Shown: positions 8,230-16,895, counted from the stretch's first letter. The stretch is 51,989 nt of DNA from JBQTKD01 sp052389435 (GCA_052389435.1 JBQTIB010000039.1:1-51989); one strand, 5' to 3'. Numbers and translations are program-made. The notes: a model not told the origin generated them from the letters alone.

Positions 8230-8969
8230 CCCTCCCGTACGACGGGGGCCTGGAAGGGCTGCGCGACGCCCTCGGCGCCTACGCCGCCGCCGCCGGACGC
8301 CTGCTCGATCTGGACTGCTTCTGCGAGTTCGCCGGACGTCACCTCGACGCCGCGGTGGCCCTGTCGTTTCTGGGCGGCCGCAGCGAGGCCGCCGTAGTCG
8401 CCGGGGATCTGGCCCGCCTGGCCGAAGAGCTTCAGCTCACCGTCGGCGAAGGCCCGTCGGGATACGGCTTCTCCGCCCTGGGCATCCTCGCCGTCGACGA
8501 CCTGAACACCGCCGAGCAGCAGACACGCTGGCCGCTGTTCGCACCGGCCGCGGTGGAGGCCGGCGTGCGGTCGCTGTGCGCGGTCCCCATGCGCGTGGGT
8601 GCCGCCCGTTTCGGGGTGTTCGTCGCCTACTTCGATCGACCGAGCGCGGTGAACGTCTCCGCACTCACCGACTCCGTCCTGCTCTCCGCGATCGCCCTGG
8701 ACCTCCTCTTGGACCGCCTCGGCCCGACGACGGCCGGCGGGAGTGCCGCCGAGAAGGCGTCGGGAATGGCCGAGCGCATCGTCGGGGATCGCCCGGAGAT
8801 CCATCAGGCCACCGGCATGGTCTCCGCGCAGGCGCACGTCGACCTGCCGACCGCACTGCTGTATCTGCGCGGCCGCGCCTTCGCCGACGGCCGAGTGCTG
8901 TCCGAACTGGCCGCCGACGTGGTCGCGGGCGCGATTCGCTTCGACGCACCCGCCGCCGAGCCCCCGTGA
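8226..8969 (+). CDS. GAF-ANTAR transcription antitermination regulator (first copy)
   Basis: A 247-residue protein with a GAF-like sensor (about residues 15-165) and a C-terminal ANTAR RNA-binding domain (about 180-240, with the EIHQATGMVSAQ helix followed by LPTALLYLRGRA). ANTAR proteins bind paired hexaloop hairpins in leader RNAs and block termination. The chosen start ATG 8226 forms an ATGA overlap with a leader ORF. Its ANTAR helix is less canonical than that of the next gene (ATG in place of AKG). Lying between crtI and crtB, it could control pigment genes, but no target hairpin pair was identified. Confidence 0.8.
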   Translation: MTLPYDGGLEGLRDALGAYAAAAGRLLDLDCFCEFAGRHLDAAVALSFLGGRSEAAVVAGDLARLAEELQLTVGEGPSGYGFSALGILAVDDLNTAEQQTRWPLFAPAAVEAGVRSLCAVPMRVGAARFGVFVAYFDRPSAVNVSALTDSVLLSAIALDLLLDRLGPTTAGGSAAEKASGMAERIVGDRPEIHQATGMVSAQAHVDLPTALLYLRGRAFADGRVLSELAADVVAGAIRFDAPAAEPP

Positions 8970-9048
8970 TTGGGCAGGATCGACGCTACGGCGCCGCACC
9001 GATCCACAGTCGACCCCCGACCGAACCTTCGCCGATGGGAGGACGCCG

Positions 9049-9777
9049 ATGAACACCGACCGCCTGGCCGAGACCTTCGTAGGTCTCGCCGACACCCTCG
9101 TCGACGACTTCGACCTGCTCGACTTCCTGTACACCCTGGTCGACCGCTGCATGGAACTGCTCGACGTCAGCGCGGTGGGACTGATGCTCGTCGACGGACG
9201 CGGCCGACTGACGGTGATGGCCTCCTCCAGCGAGGAGACTCGCCTGCTCGAGCTGTTCCAGTTGCAGAACGACCAGGGTCCCTGCCTGGAGGCCTTCCGC
9301 ACGGCCACCGCGGTGCACTCCGCCGACCTGCAGACTCAGACCGAGCGCTGGCCCAGGTTCGCTCCGGAGGCCGTGCGCGCCAACTTCCGCGCCGTGCACG
9401 CCCTGCCGATGCGGCTGCGTTCGGACACCATCGGTGCACTGAACCTGTTCCACACCGATCCCGGCGGGCTGGACCTGTCCGACGCGCGCATCGGGCAGGC
9501 GCTGGTGGACGTCGCCACGATCGGGTTGATGCAGGTGGACCTCGGGCGCCGCCGGGAGGTGCTGGTCAGCCAACTGCAGACGGCCCTGAACACCCGGGTG
9601 GCCGTCGAGCAGGCCAAGGGGATCCTCGCCGAGCGTCACCGGACCACCCCGGCGGAGGCGTTCACCGCCCTGCGGTCCCACGCACGGCGCACCAACCGGA
9701 AGCTGACGGACCTGGCCAACGCCGTGATCGCCGGCGAAACGCTGGACCGGGTGGGCACCTCGCCGCCGACGGACTGA
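9049..9777 (+). CDS. GAF-ANTAR transcription antitermination regulator (second copy)
   Basis: A 242-residue protein starting at ATG 9049 after a GGGAGGA ribosome binding site. Residues about 20-160 form a GAF domain (DLLDFLYTLVDRCMELL, then VGLMLVDG and DQGPCLEAF); residues about 180-232 form a canonical ANTAR domain (RVAVEQAKGILAERH, then AFTALRSHARRTNRKL). It is a paralogue of the preceding gene, from which it is separated by 79 bases. The DQGPC motif is typical of the actinobacterial GAF-ANTAR family. The signal sensed is unknown. Confidence 0.88.
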   Translation: MNTDRLAETFVGLADTLVDDFDLLDFLYTLVDRCMELLDVSAVGLMLVDGRGRLTVMASSSEETRLLELFQLQNDQGPCLEAFRTATAVHSADLQTQTERWPRFAPEAVRANFRAVHALPMRLRSDTIGALNLFHTDPGGLDLSDARIGQALVDVATIGLMQVDLGRRREVLVSQLQTALNTRVAVEQAKGILAERHRTTPAEAFTALRSHARRTNRKLTDLANAVIAGETLDRVGTSPPTD

Positions 9778-9827
9778 GCGTCGATACGTGGGAGGATCGG
9801 CGCAGGATCCAACTTCAGGAGGCAGAC

Positions 9828-10037
9828 GTGGCCGAGGACACATCGCAACCCGACTCGACCGAGGATGCGCTCGAGGAGGAGCCCAAGGACGCCAAGGCGA
9901 AGTTCCGCGACGCGCTGGCCAAGAAGGCGGGCAACGCCGGCGGCCCCGGCGGCGGCCCGCACGGCGCCAGCAAGGTCGGCTCCGAGCACGGCGCCGCCAA
10001 GTCCTCGCGCCAGTTCCGGCGCAAGAGCGGCGGCTGA
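9828..10037 (+). CDS. DUF5302 family small protein
   Basis: A 69-residue, highly charged protein starting at GTG 9828, five bases after an AGGAGG ribosome binding site. It has an acidic N-terminal third, a Lys/Ala helix (KAKFRDALAKK) and a Gly-rich basic tail ending SSRQFRRKSGG, the layout of the actinobacterial DUF5302 family. Function is unknown. It lies 7 bases before the crtB start and is probably co-transcribed with it. Confidence 0.75.
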   Translation: MAEDTSQPDSTEDALEEEPKDAKAKFRDALAKKAGNAGGPGGGPHGASKVGSEHGAAKSSRQFRRKSGG

Positions 10038-10044
10038 GCCAGCC

Positions 10045-11025
10045 GTGTCCGCTCGCCGGGCCCTCGACGCGGCCGGGATCGGCGACCCCCACCGGCGGGC
10101 CGCCGACCGGGGCTGCCGGTCGCTGCTGGCCCGGCACGGACGCACCTACAGCCTCGCGACGGCCCTGCTTCCGCCGGAGCGTCGGCCCTACGTCTGGGCG
10201 CTGTACGGCTTCGCCCGCCACGCCGACGACATCGTCGACGACCTCGACTCCCACCCCACTGCGGCGCAACGGGCCGAGCTTTTCGGCCGGTGGTCCGCGC
10301 AGCGGCTGAGCGATCTCGCGGCGGGAACGAGCGAGGATCCGATCGGCCGGGCCCTGCTCGACACCCTGCGCACCTGGGACATCGACCCCGGCACGGTCGG
10401 GGCGTTCCTGGCCTCGATGGGCGCCGACCTGACGGTCAATCGGTACGCCACGTTCGACGACCTGATGGGCTACATGCACGGCTCGGCCGCGGTCATCGGC
10501 CTCCAGATGCTGCCCGTCCTCGGTCCGCTGCATCCCGACGCCGCCGCACCCGCCCGCGCCCTGGGCATCGCCTTCCAGCTCACCAACTTCGTCCGCGACG
10601 TGGACGAGGACCTGCGCCGCGGCCGGCTCTACCTGCCGCTGGAGGACCTCGCCGCCCACGGCGTGACCCGGGCCGACCTCGAACGCCGGCAGACCACCGA
10701 AGCGGTCCGCAACCTCGTCCGGTTCGAGGTCGACCGCGCTCGAACCTGGTACGACCGCGCACGTCCCGGCCTCGACCTGCTGCGGCCGGACAGCCGCGAG
10801 TGCATCGGGACCGCCCTGCGCGTCTACGCCGGAATCCTCGAGGAGATCGAACGGGGCGACTACGACGTGTTCGCCGGGCGAGCCGTGGTCTCGCGTCGCA
10901 CCCGGATCCGCATCGCCGTTCCGGCCTACCTGCGGGCGCGACGGTCCTGGCCGAACCGCTCCCACCAGATCCAGGTCCACAGCACCAGTGCGAAGCCGAA
11001 CAGCAGATCCTCCACCGGGGCGTAG
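10045..11025 (+). CDS. crtB: Phytoene synthase
   Basis: A 326-residue prenyl-transferring enzyme that condenses two geranylgeranyl diphosphates to phytoene. Both Asp-rich magnesium-binding motifs are present: DDIVDD (61-66) and DVDED within NFVRDVDED (185-189). The GTG 10045 start follows the DUF5302 stop by seven bases. The final 33 or so residues overlap, on the opposite strand, the end of crtYd by 100 bases, and this tail looks compositionally unlike the rest. No geranylgeranyl diphosphate synthase gene (crtE) is in the window. Confidence 0.92.
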   Translation: MSARRALDAAGIGDPHRRAADRGCRSLLARHGRTYSLATALLPPERRPYVWALYGFARHADDIVDDLDSHPTAAQRAELFGRWSAQRLSDLAAGTSEDPIGRALLDTLRTWDIDPGTVGAFLASMGADLTVNRYATFDDLMGYMHGSAAVIGLQMLPVLGPLHPDAAAPARALGIAFQLTNFVRDVDEDLRRGRLYLPLEDLAAHGVTRADLERRQTTEAVRNLVRFEVDRARTWYDRARPGLDLLRPDSRECIGTALRVYAGILEEIERGDYDVFAGRAVVSRRTRIRIAVPAYLRARRSWPNRSHQIQVHSTSAKPNSRSSTGA

Positions 11026-11255
11026 ACGATGCGTCCGTCGCCGAGAAACGTCGGCTCCGCGTCGCCGAGGATCGCGTCGGCGTCGTAGCGCACGATCCTG
11101 CGGCCGGTGAGCCAACCGTTGGACAGCAGTTGGAAGAACACGACGATCGCGTAGGACGCCCAGAACACCGGTTGGCGCACCAGGCGCGTCCCGCCGAACA
11201 CGTCGAAGGCGAGCACCGCCACCGCCCCGAGCACCGCCGCCTGCGTGTACGTCAT
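10926..11255 (-). CDS. crtYd: Lycopene cyclase subunit, CrtYd type
   Basis: A 109-residue membrane protein with three predicted hydrophobic helices (about 3-22, 29-48 and 85-103) and the family ending APVEDLLFGFALVLWTWIWW. It pairs with CrtYc to form the heterodimeric lycopene beta- or epsilon-cyclase of Actinobacteria. Its ATG overlaps the CrtYc stop (ATGA). The gene converges on and overlaps crtB by 100 bases. Confidence 0.85.
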   Translation of the reverse strand: MTYTQAAVLGAVAVLAFDVFGGTRLVRQPVFWASYAIVVFFQLLSNGWLTGRRIVRYDADAILGDAEPTFLGDGRIVYAPVEDLLFGFALVLWTWIWWERFGQDRRARR

Positions 11256-11566
11256 CGCGACCGAGCCAGCATCGCGCGCACGGCCTCGACGGTGTAGATC
11301 ACCGCGAGCGGGATCACCACGAAGAAGGCCAACTCCTCCAGGGGCAGCCCCAGCACCCGGACGCCCAGCGTCTGGTCGGGGTCGAAGGACCAGTGACCGG
11401 CCTCGGTCGCGAGAACGTCCCACGTCACGAACGGGACGAGGACCATGCCCAGCGTGCAGAGCAGCCGCCGCGGCCGCCGCAGCACCCGCGCACCGGGAAC
11501 GCGTTCCATCGGAACGGTGCACGCCAGGACGGCAAGAAGCATTGCCAGATAGGAGAACTGACGCAC
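11252..11566 (-). CDS. crtYc: Lycopene cyclase subunit, CrtYc type
   Basis: A 104-residue membrane protein starting at GTG 11566, 14 bases after the thiE stop. It has three hydrophobic segments and the cyclase half-motif LGLPLEELAFFVVIPLAVIYTVEAVRA, where PxE(E/D) is the conserved acidic site of this cyclase family. The split CrtYc/CrtYd arrangement is typical of actinobacterial carotenoid clusters. It is the third gene of an operon led by the Rv2175c-like gene and thiE. Confidence 0.85.
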   Translation of the reverse strand: MRQFSYLAMLLAVLACTVPMERVPGARVLRRPRRLLCTLGMVLVPFVTWDVLATEAGHWSFDPDQTLGVRVLGLPLEELAFFVVIPLAVIYTVEAVRAMLARSR

Positions 11567-11580
11567 CGTCGGACCTACGC

Positions 11581-12240
11581 CTAGAGCGAGTCGATCTTGC
11601 GCAGCGCGGCCGCGAACGTCGCCGCCGCCGCCCCGGGGTCCTCCGCCTCGGTGATGGCGCGCACCACGACCACGCGTCGCGCGCCCGTGCCCAGCACCTC
11701 GGGGAGCCGTTCCAGATCGATGCCGCCGATCGCGAACCACGGCCGATCGGTTCCCCGGCGGGCGACGTAGCGCAGCAGTTCCAAACCCGGCGCGGGACGG
11801 CCCGGTTTGGTGGGCGTGGGCCAGGTCGGACCGACGCAGAAGTAGTCGACGCCGTCCTCGACCATGGCGTCCTCGGCCTGTCCGACGTCGTGGGTGGACC
11901 GTCCGATCAGCGGCGCCGAGCCGATCAGGTACCGGGCATCGGGCACCGGCAGGTCGTCCTGCCCGAGGTGCAGGACGTCCGAGCGCGACGCGTACGCCAG
12001 GTCCGCGCGGTCGTTGACGGCGAACAGCGCGCCGTGCCGGGCGGCGGCGTCGGAGAACACCTCCAGGGCCGCCAGCTCGGCGGCGGCCTCCATGCCCTTC
12101 TGACGCAGCTGCACGATGTCCACGCCGTTGGACAGCACGGCGTCGAGGAACTGCGGCAGGTCGCCCTGTCGTTCCCGGGCGTCGGTGCACAGGTACAGCC
12201 GGGCGTCGGCCAACCGCGCGCGAACGCCGGAACCGGCCAT
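11581..12240 (-). CDS. thiE: Thiamine-phosphate synthase
   Basis: A 219-residue TIM-barrel enzyme joining the pyrimidine and thiazole phosphates of thiamine. Seen motifs are DIVQLRQKG (41-49), HLGQDDLP, and GPTWPTPTKPG for phosphate binding. Length is normal. Its ATG overlaps the preceding stop by one base (TGATG). It is divergent from thiO/thiS/thiG, which lie beyond the Rv2175c-like gene. Confidence 0.93.
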   Translation of the reverse strand: MAGSGVRARLADARLYLCTDARERQGDLPQFLDAVLSNGVDIVQLRQKGMEAAAELAALEVFSDAAARHGALFAVNDRADLAYASRSDVLHLGQDDLPVPDARYLIGSAPLIGRSTHDVGQAEDAMVEDGVDYFCVGPTWPTPTKPGRPAPGLELLRYVARRGTDRPWFAIGGIDLERLPEVLGTGARRVVVVRAITEAEDPGAAAATFAAALRKIDSL

Positions 12241-12608
12241 CAGAAGCCCAGGGCCTGCGCGCGGCGCTTGACCTCGGTGCCGCGGTTCTCCATCAGCGCC
12301 CGCACCGGGGTGCCGGGCAGCGACGGGTCCTCGGTGAACAGCCAGCGCAGCGCCTCTTCGTCGCTGTAGCCGTTGTCCGCCAGCAGGGTCAGCGTGCCCG
12401 GCAGGTGCTTGAGCACCGTCCCGCCCGCAACGAACTCCGCCGGTACCGCCAGCGCGTTCGACTCGCCGCGCCGGCGGGCGAGGAACTGGCGATCGGTGTA
12501 GAGCTGGCGCGCCCGCGAGGCGTCGATCCGCAGCTCTTCGGCCACCTCGGGCAACGTCAGCCACCGCTCGACGGCGGCCTCCACGAGATCTGTCTCCTGC
12601 TTCTCCAC
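12240..12608 (-). CDS. Rv2175c family DNA-binding protein
   Basis: A 122-residue protein with an N-terminal winged helix-turn-helix (LTLPEVAEELRIDASRARQLYTDRQFLARR, about 17-46) and a C-terminal helical domain. In mycobacteria Rv2175c is encoded beside PknL and is its phosphorylation substrate. Here a PASTA-type kinase gene lies 2.4 kb away beyond the thi genes. The start is GTG 12608. Its last base overlaps thiE, so regulator and biosynthetic genes share a transcript. Confidence 0.85.
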   Translation of the reverse strand: MEKQETDLVEAAVERWLTLPEVAEELRIDASRARQLYTDRQFLARRRGESNALAVPAEFVAGGTVLKHLPGTLTLLADNGYSDEEALRWLFTEDPSLPGTPVRALMENRGTEVKRRAQALGF

Positions 12609-12736
12609 GGGCCAACCTCATCACGTCGTGGGCCGCGACGTCGCCTCGGCGTGCCCCAACCGTGCCGATCGTGCACTTGAACACGTTCGACGGCGGTCCT
12701 GGACGCTCGGCGCCGACCGCCCCGGCGGGCGGCCAC

Positions 12737-12750
12737 TAAACTCGGGGCGA
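12737..12750 (+). promoter_or_regulatory. Leaderless -10 box of thiO
   Basis: TAAACT (12737-12742) fits the actinobacterial TAnnnT -10 consensus and ends seven bases before ATG 12750, so transcription would begin at or next to the start codon. No good -35 is seen. There is no ribosome binding site, which agrees with a leaderless mRNA. Confidence 0.5.
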
Positions 12751-13913
12751 TGCCAGCCACGCCCGCAACCGTGCCGATCCCCGACGTCGTCGTGGTCGGC
12801 GCAGGGGTCGTCGGGCTGAGCACGGCCTGGCGGGCCGCGCAGGCGGGCCGGACCGTCGCGCTCGTCGACCCCGCGCCGGGCAACGGCACCTCCCGCGTCG
12901 CGGCCGGCATGCTCGCGCCGGTCACCGAGGCCGCGTACAACGAACGCGCCCTGCTGCGGCTGAACCTGGACTCGGCGGCGCGCTATCCGGCGTTCGTCGC
13001 CGAACTCGCCGAGCTGACCGGGATCGACAGCGGGTACACGAGCGTCGGAACCGTGCTCGCCGCGATCGACGCCGACGACCTGCGGGTGGCCCGCGAACTG
13101 CACGCCTTCCACCAGACGCTGGACCTGCCGACGCAGGTCCTGACCTCGCGCGAGGTCCGCGGCCGCGAACCGTTTCTCGCCCCCGGCCTACGCGGCGGGC
13201 TGCTCGTCGAGGGCGACCACTCCGTCGATCCCCGTCGCCTGGTGGCCGCGTTGGCCGCGGCGTGCCGGAGGGCGGGGGTCGAGTTCGTCGCCGCTTCGGT
13301 CCGCGGCGTCGCCGCCGACGGCGGGCGGGCCCGCGGCGTCGTCCTCGGCGACGGCACCGTGCTGGCGGGCGGGCAGGTGCTGCTCGCCGCCGGCGCCTGG
13401 ACCGGCGGGCTGGAGGGCCTGCCCCCCGACGCCTTCGCCGCGCTGCGACCCGTCAAGGGTCAACTGCTGCGCCTGCACGTGCCGCCCGCGCTGCGGCCGC
13501 TGCTGACGCACACGGTGCGCGGCCTGGTCCACGGCACGAGCATCTACCTAGTCCCCCGCGAGGACGGCGAACTCGTCGTCGGCGCGACCGTCGAGGAGCA
13601 GGGCTTCGACACGACCGTCACCGCCGGCGCCGTGCACGACCTGCTGCGCGACGCCTACGAGCTGCTCCCGGCCCTGCACGAGTTGCCCCTGGTGGAGACC
13701 TGCGCCGGCCTGCGTCCCGCGACCTCCGACCACGGTCCCCTCCTCGGGCGTGCCCACCTCGAGGGCCTGGTCCTCGCCACCGGCCACTACCGCAACGGCA
13801 TCCTGCTCGCTCCGATCACCGCCGACGTCGTCCGCGACGTGCTCCTCGGCCACGACCTGCCGCCCGTCGCCGCGCCGTTCGCGGCCGACCGCTTCAGCAC
13901 GGTCGCGGTGTGA
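12750..13913 (+). CDS. thiO: Glycine oxidase of thiamine synthesis
   Basis: A 387-residue FAD enzyme oxidising glycine to the imine used in thiazole formation. It has the FAD-binding VVVVGAGVVGLSTAWRAA (13-30) and a C-terminal GLRPATSDHGPLLGRA with GHYRNGILLAP, typical of ThiO. The gene heads thiO-thiS-thiG, with 23 bases to thiS and one base between thiS and thiG. It appears to be read from a leaderless transcript. Confidence 0.92.
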   Translation: MPATPATVPIPDVVVVGAGVVGLSTAWRAAQAGRTVALVDPAPGNGTSRVAAGMLAPVTEAAYNERALLRLNLDSAARYPAFVAELAELTGIDSGYTSVGTVLAAIDADDLRVARELHAFHQTLDLPTQVLTSREVRGREPFLAPGLRGGLLVEGDHSVDPRRLVAALAAACRRAGVEFVAASVRGVAADGGRARGVVLGDGTVLAGGQVLLAAGAWTGGLEGLPPDAFAALRPVKGQLLRLHVPPALRPLLTHTVRGLVHGTSIYLVPREDGELVVGATVEEQGFDTTVTAGAVHDLLRDAYELLPALHELPLVETCAGLRPATSDHGPLLGRAHLEGLVLATGHYRNGILLAPITADVVRDVLLGHDLPPVAAPFAADRFSTVAV

Positions 13914-13936
13914 GCGAGGCGAGGGAGGGCGGCCCG

Positions 13937-14143
13937 ATGACCGTGAACGTCAACGGCGAGGCGAGAGAACTGCCGGCCGGGACGACGATGGGCGAGGTGA
14001 TCGCCGAACTCGTCGGCGGCGTCGAGGTTCGCGGGGTTGCGGCGGCGCTCAACGGCGCGGTCGTCCCCCGCGGCCGCTGGAGCTCCTGCACGCTCTCCGA
14101 CGCCGACCGCGTCGAGATTCTGACGGCCGTTCAGGGCGGATGA
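13937..14143 (+). CDS. thiS: Sulphur-carrier protein of thiazole synthesis
   Basis: A 68-residue ubiquitin-fold carrier ending in the required Gly-Gly that is adenylated and thiocarboxylated. The MTVNVNGEARELP opening and VRGVAAALNGAVVPR centre are typical. The start ATG 13937 follows a GGAGGG site. It lies between thiO and thiG; no thiF is in the window. Confidence 0.9.
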   Translation: MTVNVNGEARELPAGTTMGEVIAELVGGVEVRGVAAALNGAVVPRGRWSSCTLSDADRVEILTAVQGG

Positions 14144-14144
14144 G

Positions 14145-14954
14145 GTGACTTCGATCGACGACGTGCGGGGCGTAGCCGCCGAGCCGCTGACGATCGCCGG
14201 ACGCGCCTTCTCCTCCCGGCTGATCATGGGCACCGGCGGTGCGCCGAACCTGGAGATCCTCGAGGCCGCGCTCGCGGCCTCCGGTACCGAGCTGACCACG
14301 GTCGCGATGCGGCGCGTGGACGCCGGCGCCCGCGGCTCGGTGCTCGACGTGCTGCACCGTCGGGGCATCGCGGTGCTGCCGAACACCGCCGGCTGCCACA
14401 CCGCGGCCGAGGCCCTGCTCACCGCGCGCCTGGCCCGGGAGGCGTTGGACACGAACTGGGTGAAGCTGGAGGTCGTCGCGGACGACCGCACCCTGCTGCC
14501 CGATCCCGTCGAAACCCTCGAGGCCGCCGAACTGCTGGTGAACGACGGCTTCGTGGTGCTGCCGTACACCAACGACGACCCGATCCTGGCCCGGCGCCTC
14601 GAGCAGGTCGGCTGCGCCGCGGTCATGCCGCTCGGTTCGCCGATCGGCAGCGGGCTGGGCATCCGCAATCCGCACAACGTTCAGCTCATCGTCGAGGCGG
14701 CGAACGTGCCCGTCGTGCTCGACGCCGGCATCGGGACCGCGTCGGACGCCGCCCTGGCGATGGAGCTCGGCTGCGACGCCGTGCTGCTCGCTTCGGCGGT
14801 CACCCGCGCGCAGGATCCGATCGCGATGGCCGCGGCGATGCGACACGCCGTGATCGGCGGGCGATTGGCCCGAAATGCCGGGCGGATCCCCGTTCGCACC
14901 CACGCGCTCGCATCCTCTCCGTCCGAGGGAATTGGCGTAGTACCCGGCCGATAG
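14145..14954 (+). CDS. thiG: Thiazole synthase
   Basis: A 269-residue TIM-barrel enzyme forming the thiazole ring from DXP, the ThiO imine and ThiS thiocarboxylate. FSSRLIMGTGG (22-32), the Schiff-base lysine in VKLEVVAD (Lys107), and VVLDAGIGTASDAALAMELG are all seen. It starts at GTG 14145, one base after the thiS stop. The C-terminal tail is slightly long but otherwise the protein is normal. Confidence 0.93.
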   Translation: MTSIDDVRGVAAEPLTIAGRAFSSRLIMGTGGAPNLEILEAALAASGTELTTVAMRRVDAGARGSVLDVLHRRGIAVLPNTAGCHTAAEALLTARLAREALDTNWVKLEVVADDRTLLPDPVETLEAAELLVNDGFVVLPYTNDDPILARRLEQVGCAAVMPLGSPIGSGLGIRNPHNVQLIVEAANVPVVLDAGIGTASDAALAMELGCDAVLLASAVTRAQDPIAMAAAMRHAVIGGRLARNAGRIPVRTHALASSPSEGIGVVPGR

Positions 14955-14967
14955 GCCCGCGGAGCCT

Positions 14968-14982
14968 TAGGCTCGTTTGACA
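14968..14982 (+). promoter_or_regulatory. Near-leaderless -10 box of the PASTA kinase gene
   Basis: TAGGCT (14968-14973) matches TAnnnT and ends eight bases before ATG 14982. No ribosome binding site precedes the ATG. A leaderless or one- to two-base leader transcript is inferred. Confidence 0.45.
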
Positions 14983-16895
14983 TGAGTACGGCCGTAGACG
15001 ACCCGTTGGTCGGCCAGCTGCTGGACGGGCGCTATCGCGTCGCGCGGCGGCTGGCCCGCGGCGGCATGGCCACGGTCTACGAGGCCCTGGACACCCGGCT
15101 CAACCGCGTCGTAGCGGTCAAGGTCATGCACCCCGGATTCGCCGAGGACCGCGCCTTCGTCGCCCGCTTCATCCGCGAGGCGCACGCGGCCGCCCGCCTG
15201 TCCCACCCCTGCGCCGTCGCCGTGTACGACCAGAGCGCCGACGGCGGCCACGTGTTCATCGCAATGGAGTACGTCGCCGGGCGCACGCTGCGGGACTGGC
15301 TGGCCGATCGCGGCCGGCTCACCCCCCGCGAGACCTTCGCCGTGCTCGAGCCCGTGCTCGCCGCGCTCGCGGCCGCCCACCAGGCCGGCCTCGTGCACCG
15401 GGACGTCAAGCCGGAGAACGTGCTCATCGCCGACGACGGCCGCGTCAAGGTCGCCGACTTCGGTCTGGCCCGCGCGGTCAGCAACGCCACGTCGACCGGC
15501 GCGCTGATCGGCACCGTCGCCTATCTGGCGCCGGAACTCGTCGAGCGCGGCGTCGCGGACCGGCGCAGCGACATCTACTCCGTCGGCATCCTGCTCTACG
15601 AGTGCCTGACGGGGGCTCAGCCGCACCACGGCGAGACCCCGCTGCAGATCGCCTACGCGCACGTCAACGTCGACGTCCCGCCGCCCTCGGACCTGCGCCG
15701 CGGGCTCGCGCCGGAACTCGACGACCTCGTCGCGCGCGCCACCTCCCGCAATCCCGCGGGCCGGCCCGCCGACGCCGGCGAGTTCCTCGCCGAGGTGCTC
15801 GCGGTGCGCCGTGCGCTGAGCCCCGCCGAACTCGACGACGTCGCCGGCGACGCCCCGACGGTCGCCATGCCCCGTTCCGCGCCCGCCGACGCGGCGACCG
15901 CCGCGATCCCGCGCCGCGGCAGGCACACCGCGCCCATCCCGGCGGGCGCGTCCGCTCCGAACCCGACCCAGGTCATCCCCGTCCCGCCGACGTTCGCGCG
16001 GCGCCGGATGCGCGGCCGCGTCGCGTTCGTGGTCGTGCTGGCGTTGGCCGTTCTGGTCGGCATCGGCGGGTGGAGACTCGCCGTGGGCGACGGGCTCGAG
16101 GCACCGCGCCTGATCAACCTGACGCAGGCCGAGGCCCAGACCAAACTCGACGCGGCCGGCCTCGACGGCGCGTTCGAGGAGCAGTTCAGCGAGAACGTGG
16201 CGAAGGGTTCGGTGATCGGCACCGACCCGCCGGCGGGCAACCGCATCGACCGGGGCGCCACGATGACCGTGGTGATCTCTCTCGGGCCGGAACGCTTCAA
16301 GGTGCCGGTCCTGGCCAAGGTCGGCCTCGAGGTCGCCCGGGACCGCATCGAGGACGCCAACCTCAAGGTCGGCACGATCGATCGCCAGTACAGCGACAGC
16401 GTGCCGGACGGCTCGGTGATCTCCAGCGATCCCGCGGTCGGAACGGAGTTGCGGCGCGGAGCGGCGGTGTCCCTGGTCCTCTCCCAGGGCGGACGTCCCG
16501 TGGACGTGCCCAACGTCGTCGGCAGCCTCCTCGACGACGCCAAGCGCCAGTTGGACGCCCTCGGGCTGAAGGTGCGCACCGTCGAGGTCGAGTTCACCGA
16601 CGACCTGCCGGCGGGCTACGTCGTGGCGCAGGACCCCACCGGGGGGCGCCTGTCCCGCGGTCAGACCGTGACGCTGCAGATCGCGAAGGGCCCCGCGCTC
16701 GTCACCGTGCCCAACCTGATCGGCCTCGGCCGCAACGAGGCGCGGCGCGTGCTGGACAACCTGAACCTCGAGGCCGAGTTCGACGGAGGCGGCTTCGGGC
16801 TTTTCGGCGGGGGCAATCGGGTCACCGGCCAGGATCTCGCCGCCGGTTCGCAGGTGCCAGAGGGCACCACCGTGCGCCTGCAACTGGGTGGCTGA
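14982..16895 (+). CDS. PASTA-domain Ser/Thr protein kinase (PknL/PknB type)
   Basis: A 637-residue transmembrane kinase. The kinase domain (about 18-275) has ARGGMATVY, catalytic Lys47, HRDVKPEN (Asp141, Lys143, Asn146) and DFG (159-161). A Pro/Ala-rich linker leads to one membrane helix (about 346-367), then four extracytoplasmic PASTA repeats starting near residues 371, 440, 505 and 573. PASTA domains sense muropeptides or lipid II. The nearby Rv2175c-like gene suggests the PknL branch, although the M. tuberculosis PknL has no PASTA repeats, so the assignment to PknL rather than PknB is by context only. Confidence 0.9.
   Translation: MSTAVDDPLVGQLLDGRYRVARRLARGGMATVYEALDTRLNRVVAVKVMHPGFAEDRAFVARFIREAHAAARLSHPCAVAVYDQSADGGHVFIAMEYVAGRTLRDWLADRGRLTPRETFAVLEPVLAALAAAHQAGLVHRDVKPENVLIADDGRVKVADFGLARAVSNATSTGALIGTVAYLAPELVERGVADRRSDIYSVGILLYECLTGAQPHHGETPLQIAYAHVNVDVPPPSDLRRGLAPELDDLVARATSRNPAGRPADAGEFLAEVLAVRRALSPAELDDVAGDAPTVAMPRSAPADAATAAIPRRGRHTAPIPAGASAPNPTQVIPVPPTFARRRMRGRVAFVVVLALAVLVGIGGWRLAVGDGLEAPRLINLTQAEAQTKLDAAGLDGAFEEQFSENVAKGSVIGTDPPAGNRIDRGATMTVVISLGPERFKVPVLAKVGLEVARDRIEDANLKVGTIDRQYSDSVPDGSVISSDPAVGTELRRGAAVSLVLSQGGRPVDVPNVVGSLLDDAKRQLDALGLKVRTVEVEFTDDLPAGYVVAQDPTGGRLSRGQTVTLQIAKGPALVTVPNLIGLGRNEARRVLDNLNLEAEFDGGGFGLFGGGNRVTGQDLAAGSQVPEGTTVRLQLGG

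Noticed and set aside
12660..12760. Possible TPP riboswitch before thiO, because of ACTCGGGG
   Set aside because: The CTGAGA core and the second conserved helix are missing, and a -10 box in this place predicts a leaderless transcript.
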